From Azospirillum lipoferum 4B (GTDB lineage: Bacteria > Pseudomonadota > Alphaproteobacteria > Azospirillales > Azospirillaceae), in NCBI RefSeq assembly GCF_000283655.1, contig NC_016624.1, forward strand, positions 372,001 to 436,000: a stretch of 64,000 nt of DNA, read 5' to 3'. The translations under genes were made by a program, and so were the position numbers. Shown here one piece after another: positions 41,540 to 51,493 of this stretch (its first letter is position 1; each line of letters opens with the position of its first letter). The notes beneath the pieces are model-generated. The model was not told the DNA's origin and searched no databases. It saw only the letters and a list, made by a program, of their open reading frames with translations.

Positions 41540-42362
41540 AATCCCCCCTTTTTGCCCACAATCGCCGACCATCGCATTTGTATCGCAATGAACGACCGCC
41601 CCTGAGCGCACAATCAAGGAAATGAATATGTTTATATTGATCGCCCTATGATTGCAATAAGGCGTGATATGATCCGGAGGGCAATCGCATTTGAAATCTA
41701 GAGTCCTATGAAGGGACTTCCGTCATCCCCGCGAAGGCGGGGATCCAGAGTTCGCATGGCGAATCTGTTGAAAAAGCCTGGATCCCCGCCTTCGCGGGGA
41801 TGACGGGTTTCCTTGAAAAGGAACATGATCTTCATATGCGATTGCCCTGATATGATCCGTTTCACGCCTTTTTAGCCGCACATACCAGGATGCGGGGAAA
41901 TCATAGATATGTCACTCTGGCATGAGCTGATATCGATAGGATCGATCCGTGGCTCTCACGTACCTCGGTCGAGCCTTTGCTTCAAATAAGCTATATAGCT
42001 GAGCATGGTAGCAAACCGGCCAGAGCGCCGGCAAAGCTGGCCAGGACACGCCAGCAGTCCAAAGCTCCTACAACGACACTTAGCGACATTACCGCCTTGG
42101 CGCAGTTGAAAGCGCCAGTTGCCCCCCCCACGCATCCCAGCAATGCCCCACCATTTCGTGTGACTTTTCACGCGCGCCCTTGACGTGCGTCTCCCTTTGC
42201 CCACATAAGCCCATACCGAACATTCGATCCCAGCCGTCCGACGGCCGCCGTACAGGCGCCTCCGGCAGGGTTTCCCCCCACTCCCGAGATCCGCATCGAC
42301 GAGCGATGCACGCCTGTCCGGCAGCGTCGAATGCCGGCCTAAGTGAGACGTACGACAGAGGC
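41540..42362. other. AT-richer intergenic region, no gene seen outside the MITE
   Basis: 820 bp without a convincing coding sequence. Contains the MITE-like element at 41665-41859. Short frames (for example 41977-42183 plus, 41956-42411 minus) lack a ribosome binding site and recognisable protein sequence. May be the degraded flank of the island carrying the nuclease gene. Confidence 0.5.
41665..41859. mobile_element. MITE-like element with terminal inverted repeats and 12-bp direct repeats
   Basis: TGATATGATCCG occurs at 41665-41676 and 41848-41859. Between them lie 171 bp ending in inverted repeats GGGCAATCGCAT (41679-41690) and ATGCGATTGCCC (41836-41847), the similarity continuing for several more bases (TTGAAATC / ATGAAGATC). 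Inside is a perfect 27-bp inverted repeat at 41722-41748 and 41778-41804, each arm itself carrying CCCCGC-GAAG-GCGGGG. No coding capacity. The structure is that of a non-autonomous transposable element with target duplication. Confidence 0.75.
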
Positions 42363-43883
42363 ATGACGTTTGATTCAAAGCGGCGCCGGATGGCGCCGAA
42401 CAACCGCGCACGCAACCGCAACCCGCGTCCGCGAGATGACTTCGACGGCTCCCGCCCGGCGACCATTCCGGTCCATGGCGGCGGCCCCACCGGCCCGGTT
42501 CCGGGCAAGGACGAGATCCTGTTCCTTCCGCTGGGCGGCTGTTCCCGCATCGGCATGAACATGGCGCTCTACGGCCATGCCGGCAAATGGCTGATCGTGG
42601 ACGCCGGCGTCGCCTTCGTCGGCGACGAGTTGCCCGGCGTCGACAGCCTGATGGCCGATCCGACCTTCATCGAAGAGCGGATGCAGGATGTCGTCGGCCT
42701 GGTGGTGACCCATGCGCACGAGGACCATATCGGCGCGATCCACCATCTGTGGCCGCGGCTGCGCTGCCCGATCTATGCCAGCCCCTTCGCCTCGCACATC
42801 ATCCGCGACCGGCTGAAGGAAAAGGGCGCCCACCGCGCCGCCAAGGTGCAGACCTTCGAGATCGGCGACACGCTGACCATCGGTCCCTTCCGGATCGAGA
42901 CCATCGCCGTCACCCATTCGATCCCCGAACCGATGTCGCTGGCGATCCGCACGGCGGCCGGCACGGTGCTGCACACCGGCGACTGGAAGTTCGATCCCGA
43001 TCCGCTGATCGGCCGGACCACCGATGTCGCCGCGCTGAAGCGCCTGGGCAACGAGGGGCTGCTCGCCATGATGTGCGACAGCACCAATGCCGACGTTCCC
43101 GGCTCCACCGGATCGGAGGCCGACGCCCGCGCCGGCCTGATCGGCGCCTTTGCCAACCGGTCTGGCGCCATCGCGGTGACCGGCTTCGCCTCCAACGTCG
43201 CCCGCATGACCGCGGTGGCGGAAGCGGCGGCGGCGGTCGGGCGCAAGGTGGTCCTGGTCGGCCGCTCCATGCTGCGCATGGAAAAGGCGGCCCAGGCCTG
43301 CGGCTATCTGGATCATGTGCCGGACTTCATGGATGTCCGCGAGGCCTCCTGGACCCCGCGCGAGAATCTGGTGTTCCTGTGCACCGGCAGCCAGGGCGAG
43401 GAACGGGCGGCGCTCAGCCGTCTGGCCCGCAACGAGCACCGCGAGCTGTGGCTGGAAGAGGGCGACACCGTCATCTTCTCCGCCCGCACCATCCCCGGCA
43501 ACGAGGAGGCGCTGGCCGAAATCCACGAGCATCTGCGCGGCATGGGGGTGGAGATCGTCACCCCGGCCGATGCGCCGGTCCACGTCTCCGGCCACCCCAA
43601 GCGCGACGACCTCGCCCGCATGTACGAGCTGGTCCGCCCGCGCTTCGCGGTTCCGGTCCACGGCACCATCGAGCATATGGAAGCCCACGCCCGCCTCGCC
43701 CGCGCCTGCGGCGTCGAGCGTGCCCTGGTGCCGGAGGATGGCGACATCCTGCGCATCGCCAAGGAAGGCACCCGCGTGATCGGCCGTATCGAACCCAGGC
43801 GGCTGGCCAACACCGGCCGGGATCTCATTCCCTGGGTGCCGCCGGTGGCGGTGGACGCCGAGGAAGAACGCGTCGCGGCCTGA
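42363..43883 (+). CDS. RNase J-like metallo-beta-lactamase/beta-CASP protein, short form
   Basis: 506 aa. The metallo-beta-lactamase motif THAHEDHIGA supplies H117, H119, D121 and H122; further ligands lie in LHTGDWKFD and in VHGTIEHMEAH near the end of the catalytic core. A beta-CASP domain is inserted (GFASNVARM, LCTGSQGEERAALSRLA). Residues 1-45 are a basic, Arg/Asn/Pro-rich extension (RARNRNPRPR) that may bind RNA. The chain ends about 60 residues after the VPVHG motif, so the C-terminal RNase J domain is absent or reduced compared with the usual 550 aa. Start 42363 has AGAGG close upstream; 42390 is an alternative. Possibly a paralogue of a chromosomal RNase J. Confidence 0.82.
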   Translation: MTFDSKRRRMAPNNRARNRNPRPRDDFDGSRPATIPVHGGGPTGPVPGKDEILFLPLGGCSRIGMNMALYGHAGKWLIVDAGVAFVGDELPGVDSLMADPTFIEERMQDVVGLVVTHAHEDHIGAIHHLWPRLRCPIYASPFASHIIRDRLKEKGAHRAAKVQTFEIGDTLTIGPFRIETIAVTHSIPEPMSLAIRTAAGTVLHTGDWKFDPDPLIGRTTDVAALKRLGNEGLLAMMCDSTNADVPGSTGSEADARAGLIGAFANRSGAIAVTGFASNVARMTAVAEAAAAVGRKVVLVGRSMLRMEKAAQACGYLDHVPDFMDVREASWTPRENLVFLCTGSQGEERAALSRLARNEHRELWLEEGDTVIFSARTIPGNEEALAEIHEHLRGMGVEIVTPADAPVHVSGHPKRDDLARMYELVRPRFAVPVHGTIEHMEAHARLARACGVERALVPEDGDILRIAKEGTRVIGRIEPRRLANTGRDLIPWVPPVAVDAEEERVAA

Positions 43884-44221
43884 AAACCGGACATGAAAAG
43901 CCGGACATAGGAACGGACGGCAGAGGAGGATGCGGGGCATGATCAGCGTCGTCCTCTGCCATCCTCCCGATCCTGGTCCCGAGGGTTCAGGGGCGGGAAC
44001 GGGTGCGGCGGTCAAAGCGGACGATTGCGGACGGCCCCCCTCCCACAAACGTAGGAACGTAGCGCCGGCCGGCCGACGATGCGGCAACCACCCGATTTTC
44101 GATTCCTGCGCCCGGCGACAACACATTCTTTAGATTTCTCTTTCTACAAATCTGAGTACCGGAGAATGTAGCAGCCGGCGTCAGGGACGACTCCGGCCAC
44201 ACGACAGCGAAAGGGCCTGGG
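43884..44221. promoter_or_regulatory. Gap between RNase J-like gene and diguanylate cyclase
   Basis: No gene. GGCAGAGGA (43919-43927) / TCCTCTGCC (43952-43960) forms a 9-bp stem with a long loop after the RNase J-like gene. An AT-rich dyad AGATTT-N10-AAATCT (44132-44153) lies 70-90 bp before the cyclase gene and may be a regulator site or promoter part; no match to a known operator. Confidence 0.4.
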
Positions 44222-45934
44222 ATGGCGCCACATGGTGATCGCGATTCTCATGGCGAACTGCCCGGCGATCCTGTTCGGCCCATCGCACCGGGCTGGGATG
44301 ACGGCGGCATTCTCGACATGCTGTTCGCGAACAATGCGGCTCCCATCCTGCTGATCGATCCCGGCCGGGACGGGGCCATCGTCGATGCCAATCCCAAGGC
44401 GGCCGCCTTCTACGGCCACAGCCGCGAAAAGCTGCGCAGCCTCCATGTCTGGGACATCAATGCGCTCGGACGGTCGATCCTGCCGGCGATGCGGGAGATC
44501 GCATCGTGGGAGGGCGGCCATTACCCGCAACGCTTCCATCATCGGCTTGCCGACGGGTCGGTGCGCGACGTGCAGGTCTATGCCGGTCCCATCCTGCTGG
44601 CCGGGCGGAAGCTGCTGCTGTGCATCATCCATGACCTGACCGCCGTGATCGAGGCCGAGCAGTTCAACCGCCTGCTGCTGGAAAATGTGCAGGTCGGGGT
44701 CTGCGGCATCGACCGCGCCGGAAACTTCACCTTCGTCAATCCGGTCGCCGTCCGTGCCCTCGGCTTCCGCCATGAAAGCGAGCTGACCCGCGGTCATATC
44801 GGGTGTTTCCTGACCTACAGCAGTCCGGCTCCAACCGACTTGCCCCCGGACAGCCGCACAGCCGGGTCGGAGGGAGGCGCTGCGGCGCTCCACCCCATCT
44901 TCCAGGTGGCCGAAACCGGGCAGACGGCACGGGACATCGACGCCACATTCCTGCGCAGCGACGGCACGCCGTTCCCGGTCCGCCTGACCGCCAGCCCGAT
45001 CCGCAACCACAGCGGAATCGTCGGCGTGGTGGTGAGTTTCTCCGACCTGACGGCGGAACGGGAGCAGGAAGCCCAGGCCAGCGATCTGGCCAACGCCCTG
45101 CCGGGCGCGATCTTCCAGGCAGAGCTTCATCCGGACGGCGCGCTGCGCGCCGGCTATTTCAGTTCCGCCGCCACAGAGCTGTTCGGCTTGACCCCGGAGT
45201 CCGAACTCACCGCCCCAAGCATCCTGATCCCGCTGATGAGCCTGAAGGGCTGGGCCAGGATCCGCCGCAGCCTGCGGCGGGCCGGACGGGATGGCAAGGT
45301 CTGGGAAGGCGAATTGGAGATCGGTCCGGCCGATTCCCGGCGCTGGCTGCTGGGACGCGCCCAGCCGCGACGGCGCGCCGACGGCACCCTGGTCTTCAAC
45401 GGCGTTCTGCTGGACATCACCGAGCGCAAGATCCTGGAGGCCGAACTGCAGCGGGCGGCGATGCACGATCCGCTGACCGGGGCCTGGAACCGCCGCCGCT
45501 TCCAGCAGGCGCTTGCCGAGGCCGAGGCCAGAGCGGAGCGCTACGGCCGGCCCTATGTCCTGGCGCTGATCGACATCGACCACTTCAAGCGCTTCAACGA
45601 CACGCATGGGCATCAGGCGGGCGACGACGCCCTCCGTCTGGTCGCCGGCACGCTCTCCGCCCGGCTGCGCCGCTCCGATGCGCTCGCCCGCTGGGGCGGC
45701 GAGGAATTCGCCCTGCTGCTGCCGGAAACCGAACTGGCGGCTGCCGGGCAGGTGCTCGAAAATCTCCGGCAGGCCGTCGCATCGCAGCAGATGGAGTGCG
45801 GAAGCTCCATCACCGTCAGCATCGGCGCCGGACAGTGCCGGGCCGGCGAGGACACCTACGGCCTGCTCCAGCGCGTCGATGCCGCGCTGTACCGGGCCAA
45901 GGACGCGGGCCGGAACCGCGTCGAGCTGGCCTGA
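44222..45934 (+). CDS. PAS domain-containing diguanylate cyclase
   Basis: 570 aa, cytoplasmic (no signal peptide or membrane helix). Three PAS-like segments: about 30-145 (LFANNAAPILLIDPG), 150-290 (LLENVQVGVCGIDRAGNFTFVN) and 300-410 (NALPGAIFQAEL, ending LLDITERK). The GGDEF domain spans about 415-570 with active-site GGEEF at 492-496 and an inhibitory RxxD site (RRSD) exactly five residues before it. Makes c-di-GMP from two GTP with likely product inhibition. No EAL domain. The signal sensed by the PAS domains is unknown. Shares a bidirectional terminator with the RND operon. Confidence 0.93.
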   Translation: MAPHGDRDSHGELPGDPVRPIAPGWDDGGILDMLFANNAAPILLIDPGRDGAIVDANPKAAAFYGHSREKLRSLHVWDINALGRSILPAMREIASWEGGHYPQRFHHRLADGSVRDVQVYAGPILLAGRKLLLCIIHDLTAVIEAEQFNRLLLENVQVGVCGIDRAGNFTFVNPVAVRALGFRHESELTRGHIGCFLTYSSPAPTDLPPDSRTAGSEGGAAALHPIFQVAETGQTARDIDATFLRSDGTPFPVRLTASPIRNHSGIVGVVVSFSDLTAEREQEAQASDLANALPGAIFQAELHPDGALRAGYFSSAATELFGLTPESELTAPSILIPLMSLKGWARIRRSLRRAGRDGKVWEGELEIGPADSRRWLLGRAQPRRRADGTLVFNGVLLDITERKILEAELQRAAMHDPLTGAWNRRRFQQALAEAEARAERYGRPYVLALIDIDHFKRFNDTHGHQAGDDALRLVAGTLSARLRRSDALARWGGEEFALLLPETELAAAGQVLENLRQAVASQQMECGSSITVSIGAGQCRAGEDTYGLLQRVDAALYRAKDAGRNRVELA

Positions 45935-46105
45935 CCGGCTGACATTCGCCGGTTGGCAAAGCAGCAGCCCCGGTCAGCCCCGACGGCAACGCCCTGCCAC
46001 CCGCAAGCCGACAGGTCAGGTGGTGGGACGTCCCACGTTCGAATGGGGTGGACGGATTGAACGGAAGGGACGGACCTGTTCCATGATGTTCCATCCTGCC
46101 GCGTA

Positions 46106-46144
46106 AGAAAAAGCGCCGGGCCCGCGAGGGACCCGGCGCTTTTC
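46106..46144. terminator. Bidirectional terminator
   Basis: AAGCGCCGGG (46111-46120) and CCCGGCGCTT (46132-46141) form a GC-rich stem with A-run on the left (AGAAAAAGC) and T-run on the right (GCTTTTC). It serves both the cyclase (plus) and the RND pump gene (minus), which converge here. Confidence 0.85.
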
Positions 46145-46173
46145 AGTTCCTGCGGCGGAAGCGTTCCCTCCGC

Positions 46174-49100
46174 TCAGTCTCCTGCCGCCGGCTGCGGTGC
46201 GGCGCCCTGGTCCGGGCGCCGGCGGACGAACAGACGATAGATCGCGACGAAGAAGACCGGCACGAACAGGATCGCCAGCACGGTGGCGGAGATCATGCCA
46301 CCCATCACGCCGACACCGATCGCGTTCTGGCTCTCCGACCCCGCGCCGGTGCTGATCGCCAACGGCAGCACGCCGAGGATGAAGGCCATCGACGTCATGA
46401 TGATCGGCCGCAGGCGCTGGCGGCAGGCCTCCGCCGCCGCTTCCTTCAACTCCATGCCCTGGTCGTAGAGCGACTTGGCGAACTCCACGATCAGGATGGC
46501 GTTCTTCGCCGACAGGCCGATGGTGGTCAGCAGGCCGACCTGGAAATAGACGTCGCTCGGCAGGCTGCGCAGCGTCGCCGCGACGACCGCGCCGATGACG
46601 CCCAGCGGCACCACCAGGATGACCGACACCGGCACCGACCAGCTCTCATAGAGTGCCGCCAGGCAGAGGAAGACGAAGATCATCGACAGGGCATAGAGCG
46701 CCGGGGCCTGCGAGCCGCTGAGTCGCTCCTCGTAGGACAGGCCGGTCCACTCGTAGCCGATGCCCGGAGGCAGCTTCTGCATCATCGCCTCCATCTCGGC
46801 CATCGCCTCGCCCGAGCTGATGCCCGGCGCGGGAGCGCCCTGGATGTTGATCGATGCCGAGCCGTTGTAGCGCTCCAGCTTCGGCGAACCGTAGATCCAC
46901 TGCGCCGTGGTGAAGGCGGAGAAGGGGACCATCTGCCCAGCGGTATTGCGCACATACCAGCGGTCGATGTCGCTCGGCTGCATGCGGTAGGGCGCGTCGG
47001 CCTGCAGATAAACCTTCTTCACCCGGCCCTGGTCGATGAAGTCGTTGACATAGGACGACCCCCAGGCCGCCGACAGCGTCGTGTTGATGTCGCTGAGCGA
47101 CAGGCCGAGCGCGCTCGCCTTCTCGCGGTCGACATCCAGCTTGAACTGCGGGGTGTCCTCCAGGCCGTTGGGGCGGACGCCGACCAGCTTCGGGTTCTGC
47201 GCCGCCATGCCCAGCAGCTGGTTGCGCGCCTGCATCAGCCGGTCATGGCCCAGCCCGCCGCGGTCGACCAGCTGCAGGTCGAAACCGGTGGCGTTGCCCA
47301 GGCCGGGGACCGACGGCGGCAAGAAGGCGAAGACCACCGCATCCTTCAGCCGCGACAGCGCCCCCATCGCCCGGCCGGCGATGGCCTGCGGCTTCTGCGA
47401 CGGCAAGGGACGCTCGCTCCAGTCCTTCAGCCGGACGAAGGCCATGCCGGCATTCTGGCCGCGACCGGAGAAGTTGAAGCCGACGATGGAGAACAGGCCC
47501 TCGACGCTGTCCTTCTCCTGTTCCAGGAGATAGGTGGTGACGGCCTTGGCTGTCTCTGCCGTGCGCTCCGCGCTGGCGTTCGGCGGGGCCGACCACAGCA
47601 CGAACAGCTGGCCGCGGTCCTCCGTCGGCAGGAAGGAGGAGGGCATCTGCAGGAACAGGTAGCCCAGCCCGCCGAGAATCAGCAGATAGGCGACGAAATA
47701 GCGGCCCAGCCGGTTCACCGCACCGCGCACGCCGCGGACATAGACCCGGCTGCTGGCGTCGAAGCCGCGGTTGAACAGGCCGAAGAAGCCCCTCTTGGCA
47801 TGCCCATGGCCGACCGCCACCGGCTTCAGGATGGTGGCGCAGAGCGCGGGCGTCAGGACCAGGGCGACCAGCACCGACAAGGCCATCGCCGATACGATGG
47901 TCAGCGAGAACTGGCGGTAAATGGCGCCGGCCGACCCGCCGAAGAAGGCCATCGGCACGAACACCGCCGACAGCACCAGCGCGATGCCGACGAGCGCGCC
48001 GGTGATCTGGTCCATCGACTTGCGCGTCGCCTCGCGCGGGGGCAGGCCCTCCTCGCCCATCACGCGCTCGACGTTTTCGACGACGACGATGGCGTCGTCG
48101 ACCAGCAGGCCGATGGCCAGCACCATGCCGAACATCGTCAGCACGTTGATCGAGAATCCGAAGAGCGACAGCACCCCGAAAGTACCGAGCAGCACCACCG
48201 GCACGGCGATGGTCGGGATCAGCGTCGCGCGGAAATTCTGCAGGAACAGGTACATCACGACGAAGACGAGGACGATGGCCTCAAACAGCGTCTTGATCAC
48301 CTCTTCGATCGACAGCTGAACGAAGGGGGTCGTGTCGTAGGGATAGATGACCTCGATACCCTCCGGGAAGAAGGGCTGCAGTTCCGCCACCCGCGCCTTG
48401 ACCGCGGCGGCAGTGTCCAGCGCGTTGGCGCCGGTCGCCAGCTTGATGCCGACACCCGCCGCCGGCTTGCCGTTGTAGGCGGCATTGATCTCGTAGGTTT
48501 CGGACCCGATCTCGATCCGCGCCACGTCACGCAGCCGCACCTGGGAACCGTCGGGATTGACGCGCAGCAGGATGGCGCCGAACTGCTCCGGCGTCTGCAG
48601 GCGCGACTGGGCGGTGATGGTGGCATTGATCTGCTGGCCCGGAACCGCCGGCGCACCGCCGAGCTGGCCGGCGGAAACCTGGGCGTTCTGGGTACTGATG
48701 GCGTTGGAAACGTCGGTGGTCGTCAGCGCGAAATTGTTAAGCGCGTCGGGATCGAGCCAGATGCGCATGGCATGCTGCGGACCGAAGACGGTGACGTCGC
48801 CGACGCCCTCCACACGGCTGATGGTGTCCTGCAGGTTGGAGGTGACGTAGTCGGAGATGTCACCCTGGCTGAGGCGCCCGTCGCTCGACACGAAACCGAC
48901 CACCAGCAGGAAGTCGTTGCCGGCCTTCGACACCTGAAGGCCGCGCTGCTGGACCTCCTGCGGCAGCAGGGGGGTCGCCAACTGCAGCTTGTTCTGCACC
49001 TGGACCTGGGCGATGTCGGGATTGGCCTCCGGCTCGAAGGTCAGCGTGATGCTGACATTGCCGGAAGAGTCGCTGGTGGAGGACATGTAGCGGAAGTGGT

Positions 49101-49317
49101 CGAGCCCGGTCATCTTCTGTTCGATGACCTGGGTGACCGTGTCCTCCAGCGTCTTGGCCGAAGCGCCGGGATAGCTGGCGGTGATCGACACCGTCGGCGG
49201 TGCGATCTTCGGATATTGTTCGACGGGCAGTTGCAGGATCGCCAGGGCGCCGGCCATCATGATGACGATGGCGATGACCCAGGCGAAGACCGGCCGGTCG
49301 ATGAAGAATTTTGACAT
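46174..49317 (-). CDS. RND multidrug efflux pump, inner-membrane transporter (HAE1/AcrB family)
   Basis: 1047 aa, the standard AcrB length. Starts [17 protein letters not shown] with first helix, then periplasmic porter domain ([15 protein letters not shown]), second half beginning near residue 540. The proton-relay region [17 protein letters not shown] contains the paired Asp residues of helix 4. Expels amphipathic drugs using the proton gradient, with the membrane fusion protein encoded 30 bases upstream. No outer-membrane factor gene in this operon, so a TolC-type channel must come from elsewhere. Confidence 0.95.
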   Translation of the reverse strand: MSKFFIDRPVFAWVIAIVIMMAGALAILQLPVEQYPKIAPPTVSITASYPGASAKTLEDTVTQVIEQKMTGLDHFRYMSSTSDSSGNVSITLTFEPEANPDIAQVQVQNKLQLATPLLPQEVQQRGLQVSKAGNDFLLVVGFVSSDGRLSQGDISDYVTSNLQDTISRVEGVGDVTVFGPQHAMRIWLDPDALNNFALTTTDVSNAISTQNAQVSAGQLGGAPAVPGQQINATITAQSRLQTPEQFGAILLRVNPDGSQVRLRDVARIEIGSETYEINAAYNGKPAAGVGIKLATGANALDTAAAVKARVAELQPFFPEGIEVIYPYDTTPFVQLSIEEVIKTLFEAIVLVFVVMYLFLQNFRATLIPTIAVPVVLLGTFGVLSLFGFSINVLTMFGMVLAIGLLVDDAIVVVENVERVMGEEGLPPREATRKSMDQITGALVGIALVLSAVFVPMAFFGGSAGAIYRQFSLTIVSAMALSVLVALVLTPALCATILKPVAVGHGHAKRGFFGLFNRGFDASSRVYVRGVRGAVNRLGRYFVAYLLILGGLGYLFLQMPSSFLPTEDRGQLFVLWSAPPNASAERTAETAKAVTTYLLEQEKDSVEGLFSIVGFNFSGRGQNAGMAFVRLKDWSERPLPSQKPQAIAGRAMGALSRLKDAVVFAFLPPSVPGLGNATGFDLQLVDRGGLGHDRLMQARNQLLGMAAQNPKLVGVRPNGLEDTPQFKLDVDREKASALGLSLSDINTTLSAAWGSSYVNDFIDQGRVKKVYLQADAPYRMQPSDIDRWYVRNTAGQMVPFSAFTTAQWIYGSPKLERYNGSASINIQGAPAPGISSGEAMAEMEAMMQKLPPGIGYEWTGLSYEERLSGSQAPALYALSMIFVFLCLAALYESWSVPVSVILVVPLGVIGAVVAATLRSLPSDVYFQVGLLTTIGLSAKNAILIVEFAKSLYDQGMELKEAAAEACRQRLRPIIMTSMAFILGVLPLAISTGAGSESQNAIGVGVMGGMISATVLAILFVPVFFVAIYRLFVRRRPDQGAAPQPAAGD

Positions 49318-49347
49318 GGGAGCGGTTCCTGCGGACGGTGTCCTGGA

Positions 49348-50550
49348 TCAGCGGGCCGAAGCAGCCTTTTCAGGCAGCGCGGCAAGGGCGTTCTGGGCCG
49401 GCACCGGCTTCACCTCGGCACCCGGCTTGACCTTCTGCAGGCCTTCGACGACCACCCGCTCGCCGGCGGCCAGCCCGTCCGACACCAGCCAGACATTGTC
49501 GACCGCGCGCTCGGTCTTGATCGTACGCTGGGCCACCTTGCTGTCGGCGCCCACCACCCAGACGCGGGCGCTGCCATCCGGTCCACGGCTGACCGCCGCC
49601 TGCGGGACGGTGATGGCGTTCTCGGCGACGCCCTGCTCCACGCGGGCGCGAACGAAAAGCCCGGGCAGCAGGTCCTTGTTGGGGTTGGGGAAGACCGCCC
49701 GCAGCTGGACCGAACTGGTGCCGGCATCCACCGTCACGTCGGAGAACTGCAACTCGCCCTTTACCGGATAGGGGGTGTCGGCGCCGCTGGCGTTGCTGTT
49801 CAGCAGCAACGTCACCGGGATCTTGCCGGGCTCGGCCGGCCGGATGCGGCCGGTCGCCATATCCTCGCGCAGCTTCATCAACTGCGAGGCGGTCTGCGTC
49901 ACGTCGACATAGATCGGGTCGAACTGCTGGATGGTCGCCAACGCCGTCGCCTGACTGGCCGTGACCAGCGCGCCTTCGGTGACCGCCGACTTGCCGATGC
50001 GGCCGGAAATCGGCGCGAACACCTTGGTATAGTTCAGGTTGATGCTGGCAAGGTTGTAGGCTGCCTTGGCAGCGGCCACCTGCGCCTCATTCTGCTTCAT
50101 CGAAGCCAGGACATCGTCGAAGTCCTGCTTGCTGACCACGCTGTTCTTCACCAGGTCGCCGTAACGCGCCGCCTTGTTGCGCGCGGCCTGCAGGTTGGCT
50201 TCCGCCTTCTGCACGTCCGCCAAGGCGCTCGCCAGCGACGCTTCGTAGGTGGCGGGGTCGATCTGGTAGAGCTGGTCGCCGGCCTTGACGTCGCTGCCCT
50301 CGCGGAACAGGCGCTTCAGCACGATGCCGCTGACCTGCGGACGGATTTCCGCCACCCGATAGGCGGCGGTGCGTCCCGGCAGCTCGGTCGTCACGGTCAG
50401 TCGCTGCGGTTCGATGGTGACGACCGAAACTTCCGGCGGACCGCCTGCCTGGGGCTGGCCGGATGCCTGCTTCTGCTGGTTGCAGCCTGCGAGCACCGCG
50501 ATCAGCGCAGCAGCCGCGGCCAGCGTCATGAATGAGTTGGATCTGAACAT
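49348..50550 (-). CDS. RND efflux periplasmic adaptor (membrane fusion protein), lipoprotein
   Basis: 400 aa. Lipoprotein signal with lipobox LAGC, lipid-modified C23. AcrA/MexA architecture: biotinyl-lipoyl-like halves around VSGIVLKRLFREGSDVKAGD and ISGRIGKSAVTEGALV, alpha-hairpin between (EANLQAARNKAARYGDLVKNSVVSKQDFDD broken here for length), then beta-barrel and MP domains. Start ATG 50550 after GAGGAAAG. Divergent from a TetR gene; the palindrome at 50669-50694 between them is the likely operator. Gln/Gly-rich stretch after the Cys is the usual flexible linker. Confidence 0.94.
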   Translation of the reverse strand: MFRSNSFMTLAAAAALIAVLAGCNQQKQASGQPQAGGPPEVSVVTIEPQRLTVTTELPGRTAAYRVAEIRPQVSGIVLKRLFREGSDVKAGDQLYQIDPATYEASLASALADVQKAEANLQAARNKAARYGDLVKNSVVSKQDFDDVLASMKQNEAQVAAAKAAYNLASINLNYTKVFAPISGRIGKSAVTEGALVTASQATALATIQQFDPIYVDVTQTASQLMKLREDMATGRIRPAEPGKIPVTLLLNSNASGADTPYPVKGELQFSDVTVDAGTSSVQLRAVFPNPNKDLLPGLFVRARVEQGVAENAITVPQAAVSRGPDGSARVWVVGADSKVAQRTIKTERAVDNVWLVSDGLAAGERVVVEGLQKVKPGAEVKPVPAQNALAALPEKAASAR

Positions 50551-50664
50551 CTCTTTCCTCGTCTCGGCGCCGCGCGTCTGCGGTCCCGTCTCCCTGCTAC
50601 GGCCGGGCTTTGGGCCGGCCTTCGGTCCGGGCTGCGGATGGACCGGCACATCCCCGTTGCTTAG

Positions 50665-50694
50665 TACTGTCTCATACAGTACACTGTACCAGAC
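50665..50694. promoter_or_regulatory. Palindromic operator in the RND/TetR intergenic region
   Basis: A 26-bp symmetric site: GTCT-N2-TACAGT-AC-ACTGTA-N2-AGAC (50669-50694), with an overlapping second dyad TACTGT-N5-ACAGTA (50665-50681). Located 41 bp before the TetR start and about 120 bp before the adaptor start. Fits a TetR dimer-pair operator controlling both directions. Confidence 0.8.
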
Positions 50695-50734
50695 GATACA
50701 TTCAGAACGCTGCAGCGCGCAAGGGGGTTCCGCA

Positions 50735-51433
50735 ATGCCCGATACGGGGCTCGATGCAAGAGGGGTGGATTACGGCGCCGGAACGGGCACCCGCGGCCAT
50801 GCGCGCTGCCGGGCTCTGCTGGATGCCGCGGCCGCGCTGTTCGTCGAGAAGGGCTATGCCGGCACGTCGCTCAGCGATGTGCTGCGGCTCGCCGGCGGGT
50901 CGCGCACGACGCTCTATGCCCATTTCGGCGACAAGGACGGCCTGTTCCGCGCCATGATGGAGGAACATTGCGCCCGGGTGCTGGACGGCATGGCACCGGA
51001 CGCCCTGGCCCTGGATGCCCCCGCCGGCAGCATTTCCGAGCAGGTTGCCGATCCGGAGGAGCGGCTGGTCCGCATCGCGCTGCATATCATGCATGCGCTG
51101 ACGGAACCGCAGACGACGGCGATCCTGCGCACGCTGATTTCGGAAGGTGCCCGCATTCCCGACCTCGTCGAGACCTTCGTCCGCGTCGGACCGGAGCGCA
51201 CGCGCGAGCGGATGGCCGGCTGCCTGCGCGAATTGGAGGCTCTGGGACGGATCCGCGTCGCCGACCCCGATACGGCGGCCCAGGCCTTCTGCGGCATGGT
51301 GACCGGCAATCTTCTGATGGAGCGGCTGATCCTGCCCGACCGGCCTGTCGACACTCCGGCGGTGGAGGCCTATGTGCGCGCCTGCGTCCGCCTGTTCCTC
51401 CGCGGCGCCGCCCCGCCCCCGTCGGCCTCCTGA
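50735..51433 (+). CDS. TetR family regulator of the adjacent RND pump
   Basis: 232 aa. HTH at about residues 25-70 (RALLDAAAALFVEKGYAGTSLSDVLRLAGGSRTTLYAHFGDK broken by domain), followed by a helical ligand domain with a TetR_C-type ending (AAQAFCGMVTGNLLMERLI). Start ATG 50735, eight bases after AAGGGGG. Divergent from the RND operon, the classic AcrR/TtgR arrangement, so probably its repressor. Shares close sequence with the TetR at 52513. Confidence 0.92.
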   Translation: MPDTGLDARGVDYGAGTGTRGHARCRALLDAAAALFVEKGYAGTSLSDVLRLAGGSRTTLYAHFGDKDGLFRAMMEEHCARVLDGMAPDALALDAPAGSISEQVADPEERLVRIALHIMHALTEPQTTAILRTLISEGARIPDLVETFVRVGPERTRERMAGCLRELEALGRIRVADPDTAAQAFCGMVTGNLLMERLILPDRPVDTPAVEAYVRACVRLFLRGAAPPPSAS

Positions 51434-51493
51434 CGTCATTCCGACTCAATCAATCACGCATCCCAACGGATCGCCAAGCAAGAGGCTCGCACA

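Noticed and set aside
41722-41804. CRISPR-like repeat
   Set aside because: Only two arms in inverted orientation, no regular direct repeats or spacers; it is a palindromic element. No CRISPR array or cas gene was seen anywhere in the window.
41956-42411. Possible small minus-strand gene or transposase remnant before the RNase J-like gene
   Set aside because: No ribosome binding site, no transposase motif, unusual Cys/Arg composition; left as intergenic.
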